Below are positions 54,456 through 61,925 of a stretch of DNA of 64,000 bases, piece by piece. Both the position numbers and the translations under genes were made by a program. How positions within the stretch are numbered: the first letter of the stretch is position 1; every line of letters begins with the position of its first letter. The stretch lies in NCBI RefSeq assembly GCF_036884845.1, contig NZ_CP145732.1:5580001-5644000 (forward strand). Direction: 5' to 3'. A model generated the notes under the pieces. The model was not told the origin of the DNA and did no database searches. It worked only from the letters and a program-made list of their open reading frames with translations. The stretch is from Pseudomonas sp. MAG733B. GTDB taxonomy: Bacteria; Pseudomonadota; Gammaproteobacteria; Pseudomonadales; Pseudomonadaceae.

Positions 54456-55349
54456 TCAGGCCTGATTCAGTTGTGCTTTGAGAAGATCGCGGAAAGTCTG
54501 GATCAACGGCTCGCGGCTGCGGCCTCGGCGCACGATCATCGAGAACGGCGCCTGATAACCGAACGTCGCCGGCAACAGCACGCGCAAATCGCCCTTGTCG
54601 GCCCAGGCCTGGGCGTAGTGCTCCGGCAAGTAACCGATGTAGGCGCCGGACAGCACCAGAATCAACTGCGCTTCCATACTCTCCACCGTCGCAGCGCTGT
54701 GCTTGAAGCCGTGGCGGGCCAGTTCGGCCTGGCTCCAGTAGCCGCGACCTACCATGCGCTGCTGGGTGATGACCTGCTCGGGAATGCGCCGCTCGTTAAA
54801 CAGCGGATGCCGCGTGCTGCAATAAAGCCAGTGCTGCTCGCGGTACAACGGCATGTACACCAGACCGCTCATGCGCGTGGAAAACGCGCCGATGGCCAGG
54901 TCGAGGCGATTGTCCTGCACGCCAAGCTGCAACTCATAAGGGCTCATCACCGACAAGTGCAAGTGCACGGCCGGGTGTTCCTGGCTGTAGGCGCCGATGG
55001 CTTCGGCGAACGGCAAAGCCTTGTCGCTGACCGTGGAGTCGATCACTCCAAGGTTCAGCGTGCCGCGCAATTCACCCTTGAGCGCGGCGGCGTATTGTTC
55101 AAAACCTTCCAGTTCGCCGAGCAGGCGCAGGGTTTCCTGATGGAACAACTCACCCTTGCTGGTCAGGCTGAAACCACCCCGACCACGATGGCACAGCACC
55201 AGGCCAAGCGCGGCTTCGAGCTGACTCATGTAGGTGCTGATGGCCGACGTCGAGAGGTTGAGCTCTTGCTGGGCGTTGGCGAATCCCTGATGACGTACCA
55301 CGCTGACGAAGATGCGCAATAGTTTCAGGTCGGGTAAAGCGTTGGCCAT
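54456..55349 (-). CDS. gbuR: GbuR-like LysR-family regulator
   Basis: A 297-aa LysR regulator: winged helix (about 8-65, LRIFVSVVRHQGFANAQQELNLSTSAISTYMSQLE) and a periplasmic-binding-like sensor domain. It is divergent from the guanidinobutyrase gene, the same order as gbuR-gbuA in P. aeruginosa, where GbuR activates gbuA in response to 4-guanidinobutyrate. A 24-bp dyad lies between the two genes. The symbol rests on synteny and family. Confidence 0.85.
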   Translation of the reverse strand: MANALPDLKLLRIFVSVVRHQGFANAQQELNLSTSAISTYMSQLEAALGLVLCHRGRGGFSLTSKGELFHQETLRLLGELEGFEQYAAALKGELRGTLNLGVIDSTVSDKALPFAEAIGAYSQEHPAVHLHLSVMSPYELQLGVQDNRLDLAIGAFSTRMSGLVYMPLYREQHWLYCSTRHPLFNERRIPEQVITQQRMVGRGYWSQAELARHGFKHSAATVESMEAQLILVLSGAYIGYLPEHYAQAWADKGDLRVLLPATFGYQAPFSMIVRRGRSREPLIQTFRDLLKAQLNQA

Positions 55350-55365
55350 GGGCTACTCCTGCTCT

Positions 55366-55496
55366 TGTGGCGAGGGAGCTTGCTCCCGCTCGGCTGCACA
55401 GCAGCCGTAAAACCTGCTCATGTGGTTTGTCTGCCGGACTGACGTGAATGGTTTTGGGGGGCTTTGCCCCCAGCGGGAGCAAGCTCCCTCGCCACA
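55366..55496. repeat. REPIN, family C (GTGGCGAGGGAGCTTGCTCC)
   Basis: TGTGGCGAGGGAGCTTGCTC and its complement flank ~85 nt; the spacer itself contains GGGGGGCTTTGCCCCC, a further small hairpin. It lies in the gbuR-gbuA divergent region, close to the gbuR start. Same family as 60502-60629. Confidence 0.9.
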
Positions 55497-55536
55497 GGTG
55501 CGGCACATGGCCGCAAGTCTATCCCCGCCACCGCCA

Positions 55537-55560
55537 TTAGTTTAGAAAAATCTGAACTAA
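55537..55560. promoter_or_regulatory. LysR-type (GbuR) operator dyad
   Basis: TTAGTTTAGA and TCTGAACTAA are 10-bp arms (9 of 10 complementary) around AAAA, in the gbuR-gbuA intergenic region, ~120 bp before gbuA and ~190 bp before gbuR. It includes a T-N11-A core expected for LysR proteins, and is the best operator candidate here. Confidence 0.65.
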
Positions 55561-55682
55561 GTATTTGCCCGTAGCGATTCTTCCCGGCCACTACATTTCG
55601 CAGAATCGGCGCCACAAGGTGCACCCGTCCTCCGTGAACGGTGCAACCCAATAAATAAAACAACGACGATGAGGCCCTACCC

Positions 55683-56633
55683 GTGGACAAGATTCTTCAC
55701 CAACCACTGGGCGGCAACGAAATGCCGCGCTTCGGCGGCATCGCCACCATGCTCCGACTCCCCCACGTACCTACCGCTGCCGGTCTGGACGCTGCCTTCG
55801 TAGGCGTGCCGCTGGACATCGGTACTTCGCTGCGCCCCGGCACCCGCTTCGGGCCGCGTGACATCCGCGCCGAATCGGTAATGATCCGCCCGTACAACAT
55901 GGCCACCGGTGCTGCACCGTTCGACTCCCTGTCGGTTGCCGACATCGGCGACGTGGCGATCAACACGTTCAACCTGCTGGATGCCGTGCGGATCATCGAA
56001 GAGTCCTACGACAACATCCTCGAACACGATGTGATCCCCCTGACCCTGGGCGGCGACCACACCATCACCTTGCCGATCCTGCGTGCCATCCATAAAAAGC
56101 ATGGCAAGGTCGGCCTCGTGCACATCGACGCCCACGCCGATGTGAACGATCACATGTTCGGCGAGAAAATCGCCCACGGCACCACCTTCCGTCGCGCCGT
56201 CGAAGAAGGCCTGATCGATCCGGACCGCGTTGTGCAAATCGGTCTCCGCGCCCAGGGCTACACCGCTGACGACTTCAACTGGAGCCGCAACCAGGGCTTC
56301 CGTGTGGTTCAGGCCGAAGAGTGCTGGCACAAATCCCTGACGCCACTGATGGCCGAAGTTCGCGAGAAAGTCGGCGGCGGTCCGGTGTACCTGAGCTTCG
56401 ACATCGACGGCATCGACCCGGCGTGGGCACCAGGCACCGGCACCCCGGAAATCGGCGGTCTGACGACCATTCAGGCGATTGAAATCGTTCGCGGCTGCCA
56501 AGGCCTCGACCTGATCGGTTGCGATCTGGTAGAAGTCTCGCCCGCTTATGACACCACCGGCAACACCTCGCTGCTGGCCGCCAACCTGCTGTATGAAATG
56601 CTCTGCGTACTGCCTGGCGTGGTCCATCGCTGA
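55683..56633 (+). CDS. gbuA: Guanidinobutyrase (agmatinase/ureohydrolase family)
   Basis: A 316-aa Mn-dependent ureohydrolase that splits 4-guanidinobutyrate to GABA and urea. The start is GTG (55683), after GAGG. Metal ligands: His126 (GGDHTITLP), Asp149/His151/Asp153 (HIDAHADVND) and Asp240/Asp242 (SFDIDGIDPAWAPGTGTPE). Sequence alone does not exclude agmatinase or guanidinopropionase; the divergent LysR gene, the NTF2-like gene and two transporters reproduce the gbu neighbourhood of P. aeruginosa and favour GbuA. The next gene starts 9 nt after the stop. Confidence 0.92.
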   Translation: MDKILHQPLGGNEMPRFGGIATMLRLPHVPTAAGLDAAFVGVPLDIGTSLRPGTRFGPRDIRAESVMIRPYNMATGAAPFDSLSVADIGDVAINTFNLLDAVRIIEESYDNILEHDVIPLTLGGDHTITLPILRAIHKKHGKVGLVHIDAHADVNDHMFGEKIAHGTTFRRAVEEGLIDPDRVVQIGLRAQGYTADDFNWSRNQGFRVVQAEECWHKSLTPLMAEVREKVGGGPVYLSFDIDGIDPAWAPGTGTPEIGGLTTIQAIEIVRGCQGLDLIGCDLVEVSPAYDTTGNTSLLAANLLYEMLCVLPGVVHR

Positions 56634-56642
56634 GGATCGGTC

Positions 56643-57065
56643 ATGAACCTACGTGATCAGGTTTTGAAAGCGGCTGCCGATCTGGTATCCGCCTTCGCCC
56701 GTAACGATCGCGAAGCCTACTTCGGCGCGTTCAGCGCCGATGCCAGCTTCGTCTTCTACACCCCCGAACAGCCGCTGCTGTCGCGCGATGCCTACCAGGC
56801 GTTGTGGGACAGCTGGCGCGCCGAGGACGGCTTCGAAGTGCTGTCGTGCACATCGAGCAACGCCTTTGTCAGCCTGCAGGGTGACGTGGCGATTTTCATC
56901 CATGACGTGGCCACCGAGCTGCGCATGCAAGGGGAGCAACACTTCAGCCAGGAGCGCGAGACGATTGTTTTCAAGAAACAAGCGTCTGGCCAAGAACAAC
57001 AAGGCCTATGGCTGGCCTGCCACGAACATTTGTCCGCAATGCCGGAAGGGCTGCCACCCCCTTAG
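56643..57065 (+). CDS. NTF2-like (DUF4440-type) protein, conserved in gbu operon
   Basis: A 140-aa cytoplasmic protein with an NTF2/SnoaL-type cone fold pattern: N-terminal helix (VLKAAADLVSAFARNDREAYFGAFSADASFVFYTPEQPLLSRDAYQALWDSW) and beta strands with the VAIFIHDV and RETIVFKK stretches. It sits 9 nt after gbuA. Homologues occupy the same position in P. aeruginosa. Role unknown; a small binding or isomerase-like accessory protein for the pathway is possible. Confidence 0.82.
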   Translation: MNLRDQVLKAAADLVSAFARNDREAYFGAFSADASFVFYTPEQPLLSRDAYQALWDSWRAEDGFEVLSCTSSNAFVSLQGDVAIFIHDVATELRMQGEQHFSQERETIVFKKQASGQEQQGLWLACHEHLSAMPEGLPPP

Positions 57066-57119
57066 CCAAACAGGTGACGCTCACACACGATGAGCGCGCC
57101 TTTATGATCGGAGCAGATC

Positions 57120-58628
57120 ATGAATAACAACAACAAAGACAATAGCCTTAGCATCGAAACAAATGGGGTCGAACAGATCCCGGACAATGAGCGCACCGCA
57201 CGGCCCAGCGACCTGTTTCGCTTGATCTTCGGTGGCGCCAATACCTTTGCAACCGCCGTGCTCGGCAGTTTCCCGGTACTGTTCGGCCTGTCCTTCCAGG
57301 CTGGCGTCTGGGCGATTGTGCTGGGCGTGGTGCTCGGTGCATTAATCCTCGCGCCGATGGGTCTGTTCGGCCCGATCAACGGCACCAACAACGCCGTGTC
57401 TTCCGGTGCACACTTCGGCGTGCACGGGCGAATCGTCGGTTCTTTCCTGTCGCTGTTGACCGCCATCGCGTTCTTCTCGCTCTCCGTCTGGAGTTCGGGT
57501 GATGCACTGGTGGGCGGCGCCAAGCGCTTGATCGATCTGCCAGAAACCGACCTGACCCTGGGCCTGGCCTACGGTCTGTTCGCGCTGCTGGTGTTGACGG
57601 TGTGCATCTACGGTTTCCGCTTCATGTTGTGGGTCAACCGCATCGCGGTGTGGGCGGCCAGCCTGTTGTTCCTGCTGGGCATCTTCGCTTTTGCCCCGGC
57701 GTTCGACAGCCAGTACGCGGGCACGGTGGCCATGGGTCAGGCCGGTTTCTGGGCCGCGTTCATCGGCGCAGCGCTGGTAGCCATGAGCAACCCGATTTCC
57801 TTCGGTGCGTTCCTCGGTGACTGGTCGCGCTACATCCCGCGTGAAACGCCGAAAGGCCGGATCATGGTCTCGGTAATCGCCGCGCAACTGGCCACGCTGA
57901 TTCCGTTCCTGTTCGGCCTCGCCACCGCCACCATCGTGGCGATCAAGGCACCGGACTACATCGCGGCCAACAACTACGTTGGCGGCCTGCTGGCCGTTTC
58001 GCCGACCTGGTTCTTCCTGCCGGTGTGCCTCATTGCAGTGATCGGCGGCATGTCCACCGGCACCACCTCGCTGTATGGCACCGGGCTGGACATGTCCAGC
58101 GTGTTCCCACGGGTGCTGTCGCGGGTCAAGGCGACGTTGCTGATCGGCGTGATGTCGATTGCCTTCATCTTCATCGGTCGCTTCGCGGCGAACCTGGTGC
58201 AGAGCGTGTCGACTTTCGCCGTACTGATCATCACCTGCACCACGCCATGGATGGTGATCATGATCATCGGCCTGGTGACGCGTCGCGGCTTCTACTGCCC
58301 GGATGATCTGCAAGTGTTCACCCGTGGCGAGAAAGGTGGCCGTTACTGGTTCACCCACGGCTGGAACTGGCGTGGCATGGGTGCCTGGATCCCGAGCGCG
58401 GCCGTTGGCCTGTGCTTCGTCAACCTGCCGGGGCAGTTCGTCGGCCCACTGGGCAACCTGGCCGAGGGCATCGACATCAGCTTGCCGGTCACCCTGGGCC
58501 TGGCTTCGGTGGTGTACCTGGTGTTGCTCAAGATGTTCCCGGAAGCGAGCGCCGTATTCGGCCCGAATGATTCACGCAGCAAGAGCACGGACCCGCTCGT
58601 TAAACCGGCGATGCAACCCGTCGCCTGA
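57120..58628 (+). CDS. NCS1-family permease (purine/cytosine-type)
   Basis: A 502-aa inner-membrane permease with about 12 helices and NCS1 motifs (LFRLIFGGANTFATAVLGSFPVLFG; GLFGPINGTNNAVSSGAHFGVHGR; IGRFAANLVQSVSTFAVLI). Family members carry nucleobases, allantoin or related nitrogen compounds with H+ or Na+. In this cluster the cargo is probably a guanidino compound such as guanidinobutyrate, but that is inference. Codons 2-6 form an AACAACAA tract (57123-57137) fitting the Hfq/Crc recognition motif. The ATG overlaps TGATCATG-type sequence after GGAGCA. Confidence 0.87.
   Translation: MNNNNKDNSLSIETNGVEQIPDNERTARPSDLFRLIFGGANTFATAVLGSFPVLFGLSFQAGVWAIVLGVVLGALILAPMGLFGPINGTNNAVSSGAHFGVHGRIVGSFLSLLTAIAFFSLSVWSSGDALVGGAKRLIDLPETDLTLGLAYGLFALLVLTVCIYGFRFMLWVNRIAVWAASLLFLLGIFAFAPAFDSQYAGTVAMGQAGFWAAFIGAALVAMSNPISFGAFLGDWSRYIPRETPKGRIMVSVIAAQLATLIPFLFGLATATIVAIKAPDYIAANNYVGGLLAVSPTWFFLPVCLIAVIGGMSTGTTSLYGTGLDMSSVFPRVLSRVKATLLIGVMSIAFIFIGRFAANLVQSVSTFAVLIITCTTPWMVIMIIGLVTRRGFYCPDDLQVFTRGEKGGRYWFTHGWNWRGMGAWIPSAAVGLCFVNLPGQFVGPLGNLAEGIDISLPVTLGLASVVYLVLLKMFPEASAVFGPNDSRSKSTDPLVKPAMQPVA
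57123..57137 (+). promoter_or_regulatory. A-rich AATAACAACAACAAA tract, candidate Hfq/Crc site
   Basis: Contains several overlapping matches to AANAANAA immediately after the start codon of the NCS1 permease gene, a common position for Hfq/Crc-repressed mRNAs. It encodes Asn-rich residues 2-6. Confidence 0.55.
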
Positions 58629-58670
58629 TTTTTCGCCTCACATAAAAAATACAATCGGAGACACGCCATC

Positions 58671-60050
58671 ATGGCTTTGGATTTAATCGTCGTACTCATC
58701 TACGCCGCCGCGATGCTGATACTCGGCTACTACGGCATGCGCAAGGCCAAGACCCACGAAGACTACCTGGTCGCCGGTCGTAACCTCGGCCCGGGCCTGT
58801 ACATGGGCACCATGGCTGCCACCGTTCTGGGCGGTGCGTCCACCGTGGGCACCGTGCGTCTGGGCTATGTGCACGGCATCTCCGGTTTCTGGCTCTGCGC
58901 CGCACTGGGCTGCGGGATCATCGCGCTGAACCTGTTCCTCGCCAAACCGTTGCTGAAACTGAAAGTGTTCACCGTCACCCAGGTGCTGGAAAAACGCTAC
59001 AACCCAATGGCCCGTACCGCCAGCGCGACCATCATGCTGGCCTATGCCTTGATGATCGGCGTGGTTTCGATCCTGGCCATCGGCACCGTACTGCAAGTTC
59101 TGTTTGACCTGCCGTTCTGGGTCTCTGTACTGGTAGGCGGCGGCATCGTCGTCATTTACTCGACAATTGGCGGCATGTGGTCGCTGACCCTGACCGACAT
59201 CGTCCAGTTCGGTATCCAGACCGTCGGCCTGATGTTCCTGCTGTTGCCAATCTGCCTGTACCGTGTGGGTGGCTGGGATCAACTGGTCGCGCAACTGCCG
59301 GCCGCCAGCTTCAACTTCACCAGCATTGGCTGGGACACCATCATCACCTACTTCATGATCTACTTCTTCGGCATCCTGATCGGTCAGGACATCTGGCAAC
59401 GGGTGTTCACCGCCAAGAGCGAAAAAGTGGCGAAGTACGCCGGTACTTCGGCCGGTATCTACTGCATCATCTACGGCCTGGTTTGCGCGCTGATCGGTAT
59501 GGCCGCTCACGTGCTGATTCCGGATCTGGACAACGTCAACAACGCCTTTGCCGCTATCGTCAAAGTCTCGCTGCCGGACGGCATCCGTGGCCTGGTGATT
59601 GCTGCTGCCCTGGCAGCGATGATGTCCACCGCCAGCGCCGGTTTGCTGGCCGCCTCCACCACCCTGACTGAAGACCTGCTGCCGAAACTGCGCCGTGGTA
59701 AAGAGTCGAACATCGCCACCAACCGCCTGTTCACCATGTTGACCGGTATTGTTGTTCTGGGCATCGCACTGGTGGTCAATGACGTGATCAGTGCGCTGAC
59801 ACTGGCCTACAACCTGCTGGTAGGCGGCATGCTGATCCCGCTGATGGGTGCGATCTTCTGGAAACGCGCCACCACCGCCGGTGCCATCGCCGCCATGGCA
59901 TTGGGCTTCATTACCGCCCTGGTCTTCATGTTCAAGGACGGAATGGATGCCAACACACCGATCTACTACAGCCTCGGTGTCAGCCTCGTGAGCTTCGTGC
60001 TTGTCAGCCTGATGTCACGTCGCCCGGCAACACTGGCGAGCGCCGCCTAA
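58671..60050 (+). CDS. Sodium:solute symporter (SSS family)
   Basis: A 459-aa SSS transporter with about 13 helices. Hallmarks: EDYLVAGRNLGPG near residue 30, GGASTVGTVRLGYVHG, Na-site-type AALAAMMSTASAGLLAASTTLTEDL and the middle WQRVFTAKSEKVAKYAGTSAG. It closes the operon begun at gbuA, 42 nt after the NCS1 permease gene. Two different uptake systems in one cluster may serve distinct guanidino compounds or their products. Terminated by the hairpin at 60081. Confidence 0.88.
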   Translation: MALDLIVVLIYAAAMLILGYYGMRKAKTHEDYLVAGRNLGPGLYMGTMAATVLGGASTVGTVRLGYVHGISGFWLCAALGCGIIALNLFLAKPLLKLKVFTVTQVLEKRYNPMARTASATIMLAYALMIGVVSILAIGTVLQVLFDLPFWVSVLVGGGIVVIYSTIGGMWSLTLTDIVQFGIQTVGLMFLLLPICLYRVGGWDQLVAQLPAASFNFTSIGWDTIITYFMIYFFGILIGQDIWQRVFTAKSEKVAKYAGTSAGIYCIIYGLVCALIGMAAHVLIPDLDNVNNAFAAIVKVSLPDGIRGLVIAAALAAMMSTASAGLLAASTTLTEDLLPKLRRGKESNIATNRLFTMLTGIVVLGIALVVNDVISALTLAYNLLVGGMLIPLMGAIFWKRATTAGAIAAMALGFITALVFMFKDGMDANTPIYYSLGVSLVSFVLVSLMSRRPATLASAA

Positions 60051-60080
60051 GCTGAACATAACGACTTGATGCTTTCTTCG

Positions 60081-60117
60081 ACGGGTGTGGCGTCGGTTGC
60101 CACACCCGTTTTTTTTC
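60081..60117 (+). terminator. Intrinsic terminator after the symporter gene
   Basis: ACGGGTGTGG and CCACACCCGT pair perfectly around a 9-nt loop and are followed by TTTTTTTT, 30 nt past the stop. It closes the gbu operon. Confidence 0.95.
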
Positions 60118-60129
60118 GTCTGAAGGAAA

Positions 60130-60222
60130 GTGCTCGAATTCCCTGAACGTCTGGTGCGCCTCGCCGAGGCCGACATCCTCAGCAGGGATAAAAACAACAA
60201 CGCCCGCGAAGAACTGCCATGA
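60130..60222 (+). CDS. Candidate 30-aa GTG ORF coupled to the ACP-like gene
   Basis: A GTG-initiated frame of 30 codons (start LEFPERLVRLAEADI) ending in the ATGA overlap with the start of the next gene. The overlap suggests translational coupling. The nearest AAGGA is only 2-3 nt before the GTG, which is too close to be ideal, and there is no in-frame codon before a stop at 60121. It may be a real small gene, a remnant of a longer upstream protein, or chance. Confidence 0.3.
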   Translation: MLEFPERLVRLAEADILSRDKNNNAREELP

Positions 60223-60470
60223 AAAGAGCCGCCGTTCGTGCTGCCGTGCATCGATACATCAGCCGTTTGCTGGAAGGCCGGGATGACTTCGACGACAACG
60301 CCAGTCTGGTGCAGTTGGGGTTGGATAAATCGGAAATTGAAGAGTTGATCTTCCATCTGGAAGACGAACTCGGCTTGACGGCGTTCACCGCCGAGGAAGA
60401 CCGGATGCTCAATACGGCCAGGACAGCCAGTGACTTGAGCCGGTTTTTGATGGAGATCGGGCGGCATTGA
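60219..60470 (+). CDS. ACP-like small helical protein lacking the carrier serine
   Basis: An 83-aa protein MKRAAVRAAVHRYISR... whose middle (DDNASLVQLGLDKSEIEELIFHLEDELGL) mirrors acyl carrier protein helix II (LGxDSLDxVELxxxLExEFG). The phosphopantetheine-attachment Ser is absent: the site reads GLDKSE, where K takes the Ser place. So it cannot be a normal carrier and may be a regulator or orphan ACP homologue. An AAAAACAACAAC tract (60190-60201) just upstream fits Hfq/Crc binding. Its neighbours to the right are a REPIN and a PA1414-type gene. Confidence 0.65.
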   Translation: MKRAAVRAAVHRYISRLLEGRDDFDDNASLVQLGLDKSEIEELIFHLEDELGLTAFTAEEDRMLNTARTASDLSRFLMEIGRH

Positions 60471-60501
60471 CAACAAGCGTCATCAAAACGAACACACCCT
60501 T

Positions 60502-60629
60502 TGTGGCAAGGGAGCTTGCTCCCGCTCGAGGGCGCAACCCTCGCAAAATATGTCGAAGCGCAACAATTGAAACAGTGTGATCAAGAGGGGCTGCTTCGCG
60601 ACCCAGCGGGAGCAAGCTCCCTCGCCACA
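60502..60629. repeat. REPIN, family C
   Basis: TGTGGCAAGGGAGCTTGCTCC and GGGAGCAAGCTCCCTCGCCACA face each other around ~85 nt, between the convergent ACP-like and PA1414-type genes. Confidence 0.9.
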
Positions 60630-60660
60630 AAGGCACCCTCTCCACCCACGGTTTATCCGT

Positions 60661-60789
60661 TCAGCGGCGACGCTGCTGGCGTCGGCGTTGCTCGTCGTCA
60701 GTACGAATAGGCACAGGTTGCAGAGGCGGTTCGATCAAACCGAGTGCGACACCCAGGTCGTGCAGCCAGTTTTGGATTTTCTCTTTCAT
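60661..60789 (-). CDS. PA1414-family small protein
   Basis: A 42-aa protein starting MKEKIQNWLHDLGVALGLIE, with an amphipathic helix, a Pro-rich turn (PPLQPVPIRTDDE) and a basic Arg/Gln tail (RRRQQRRR). AAGGGGG lies 5-6 nt before the ATG. Its size, composition and location in the gbu neighbourhood match the PA1414 locus of P. aeruginosa, whose transcript is the low-oxygen-induced sRNA SicX. I see no perfect Anr box (TTGAT-N4-ATCAA) upstream here. Identity by recall, not alignment. Confidence 0.6.
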   Translation of the reverse strand: MKEKIQNWLHDLGVALGLIEPPLQPVPIRTDDEQRRRQQRRR

Positions 60790-60928
60790 GATGCCCCCTT
60801 CAGGGTAGTGCCGAGCGGCCAAAATTCTGTAGCCCCTTCGCACTGATAATAGTCCGAAGTCCTGAGCAATGCTCGCCCAAAGTGGCAATGATCTGTTACT
60901 GAATCGATCACAATCGGCCGCCATTAAA

Positions 60929-61834
60929 TCATGCAATCGCCCGGGCCTGGCTTTGCGCCGACGGATAGACCGCTTGCTGCTCCTCGATCCACGCATTCAG
61001 ATTGGCCCCGACCATGCCCTTGCGCCACATCAGCCAGGTGGTTGCCGTGGCAAACGGCTCTGACAGCGGGTGCACTGCCACGCTTTCACGGCCCGGCAGA
61101 CTGGCGAGCATCGACTCCGACATCAGCGCCACGCCGGAGCCGGCAATTACGCACGCGAGCATCCCCGGATAGGATTCAATCTCCATTGCCCGGCCCATGG
61201 CCGCATGATCGCGGGAGAACCAGGACTCCAGGCGCGTCCGATAGGAGCAACCCGGACGAAAAGTGAACACCGAACGCCCTTCCACATCCCGCGCGCTGAT
61301 CACCGGTGGATGATCAGCCTCACTGATCAGCACCAGCCGTTCCTCACACAACAACACGCCATCGAGCCCGGACAATTCCGGCGGACCGTCCACCAGCGCC
61401 GCATCGAGCCGCCCTGTGAGCAAACCTTCCAGCAGCTCACCGCTGGGCCCGGATTGGACTTGCAGGTTCACCGACGGGTAACGCCGGTGATAGCGCGCCA
61501 ACAGTGCCGGGAGGTGAATGGCGGCGGTGCTGTACATGGTGCCGAGCACGAAGTCTCCCGCCGGTTGGCCACCCTGCACCGCCGCATGGGCTTCGTCGTG
61601 CAAGGCGAACAACTTCGCGGTGTAGTCCAGCAAGACTTTTCCCGCAGGCGACAGCTGCAAACGCTGACGCTCGCGAACGAACAGTTCTACGCCCAACTGC
61701 TCTTCCAGTTGCTTGAGCCGGGTCGACAGGTTGGACGGCACCCGGTGCAGGCGTTCGGCGGCACGGGTGATGGACGCTTCTTCCGCCACAGCCTGGAAGA
61801 TCCGCAATTGACTGAATTCCACTACCTTCTCCAA
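60929..61834 (-). CDS. LysR-family regulator
   Basis: A 301-aa LysR protein: winged helix (about 8-65, LRIFQAVAEEASITRAAERLHRVPSNLSTRLKQLE) and C-terminal sensor domain with the usual FTFRPGCSYRTRLE and ESYPGMLACVIAGSGVAL patterns. It resembles the PtrR/NAC-like branch. It is divergent from the YbfB-type MFS gene across 91 nt, so this pair is likely a regulator-transporter unit. Ligand unknown. Confidence 0.9.
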   Translation of the reverse strand: MEKVVEFSQLRIFQAVAEEASITRAAERLHRVPSNLSTRLKQLEEQLGVELFVRERQRLQLSPAGKVLLDYTAKLFALHDEAHAAVQGGQPAGDFVLGTMYSTAAIHLPALLARYHRRYPSVNLQVQSGPSGELLEGLLTGRLDAALVDGPPELSGLDGVLLCEERLVLISEADHPPVISARDVEGRSVFTFRPGCSYRTRLESWFSRDHAAMGRAMEIESYPGMLACVIAGSGVALMSESMLASLPGRESVAVHPLSEPFATATTWLMWRKGMVGANLNAWIEEQQAVYPSAQSQARAIA

Positions 61835-61925
61835 AAAAGAACAAGTTACTCAATATTATTCATTTTTCAAGAAAGTCAATCGAACCTAGCCTGACGGTCA
61901 TTGAACCTCTGTTGGAACTCTGACC

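Noticed and set aside
54165..55322. 385-codon plus-strand frame opposite tapT/gbuR
   Set aside because: Antisense to two genes with recognised domains; no own motif.
60790..60928. Anr box before the PA1414-type gene
   Set aside because: The best candidate (GTGATCGATTCAG) does not match TTGAT-N4-ATCAA in its right half.
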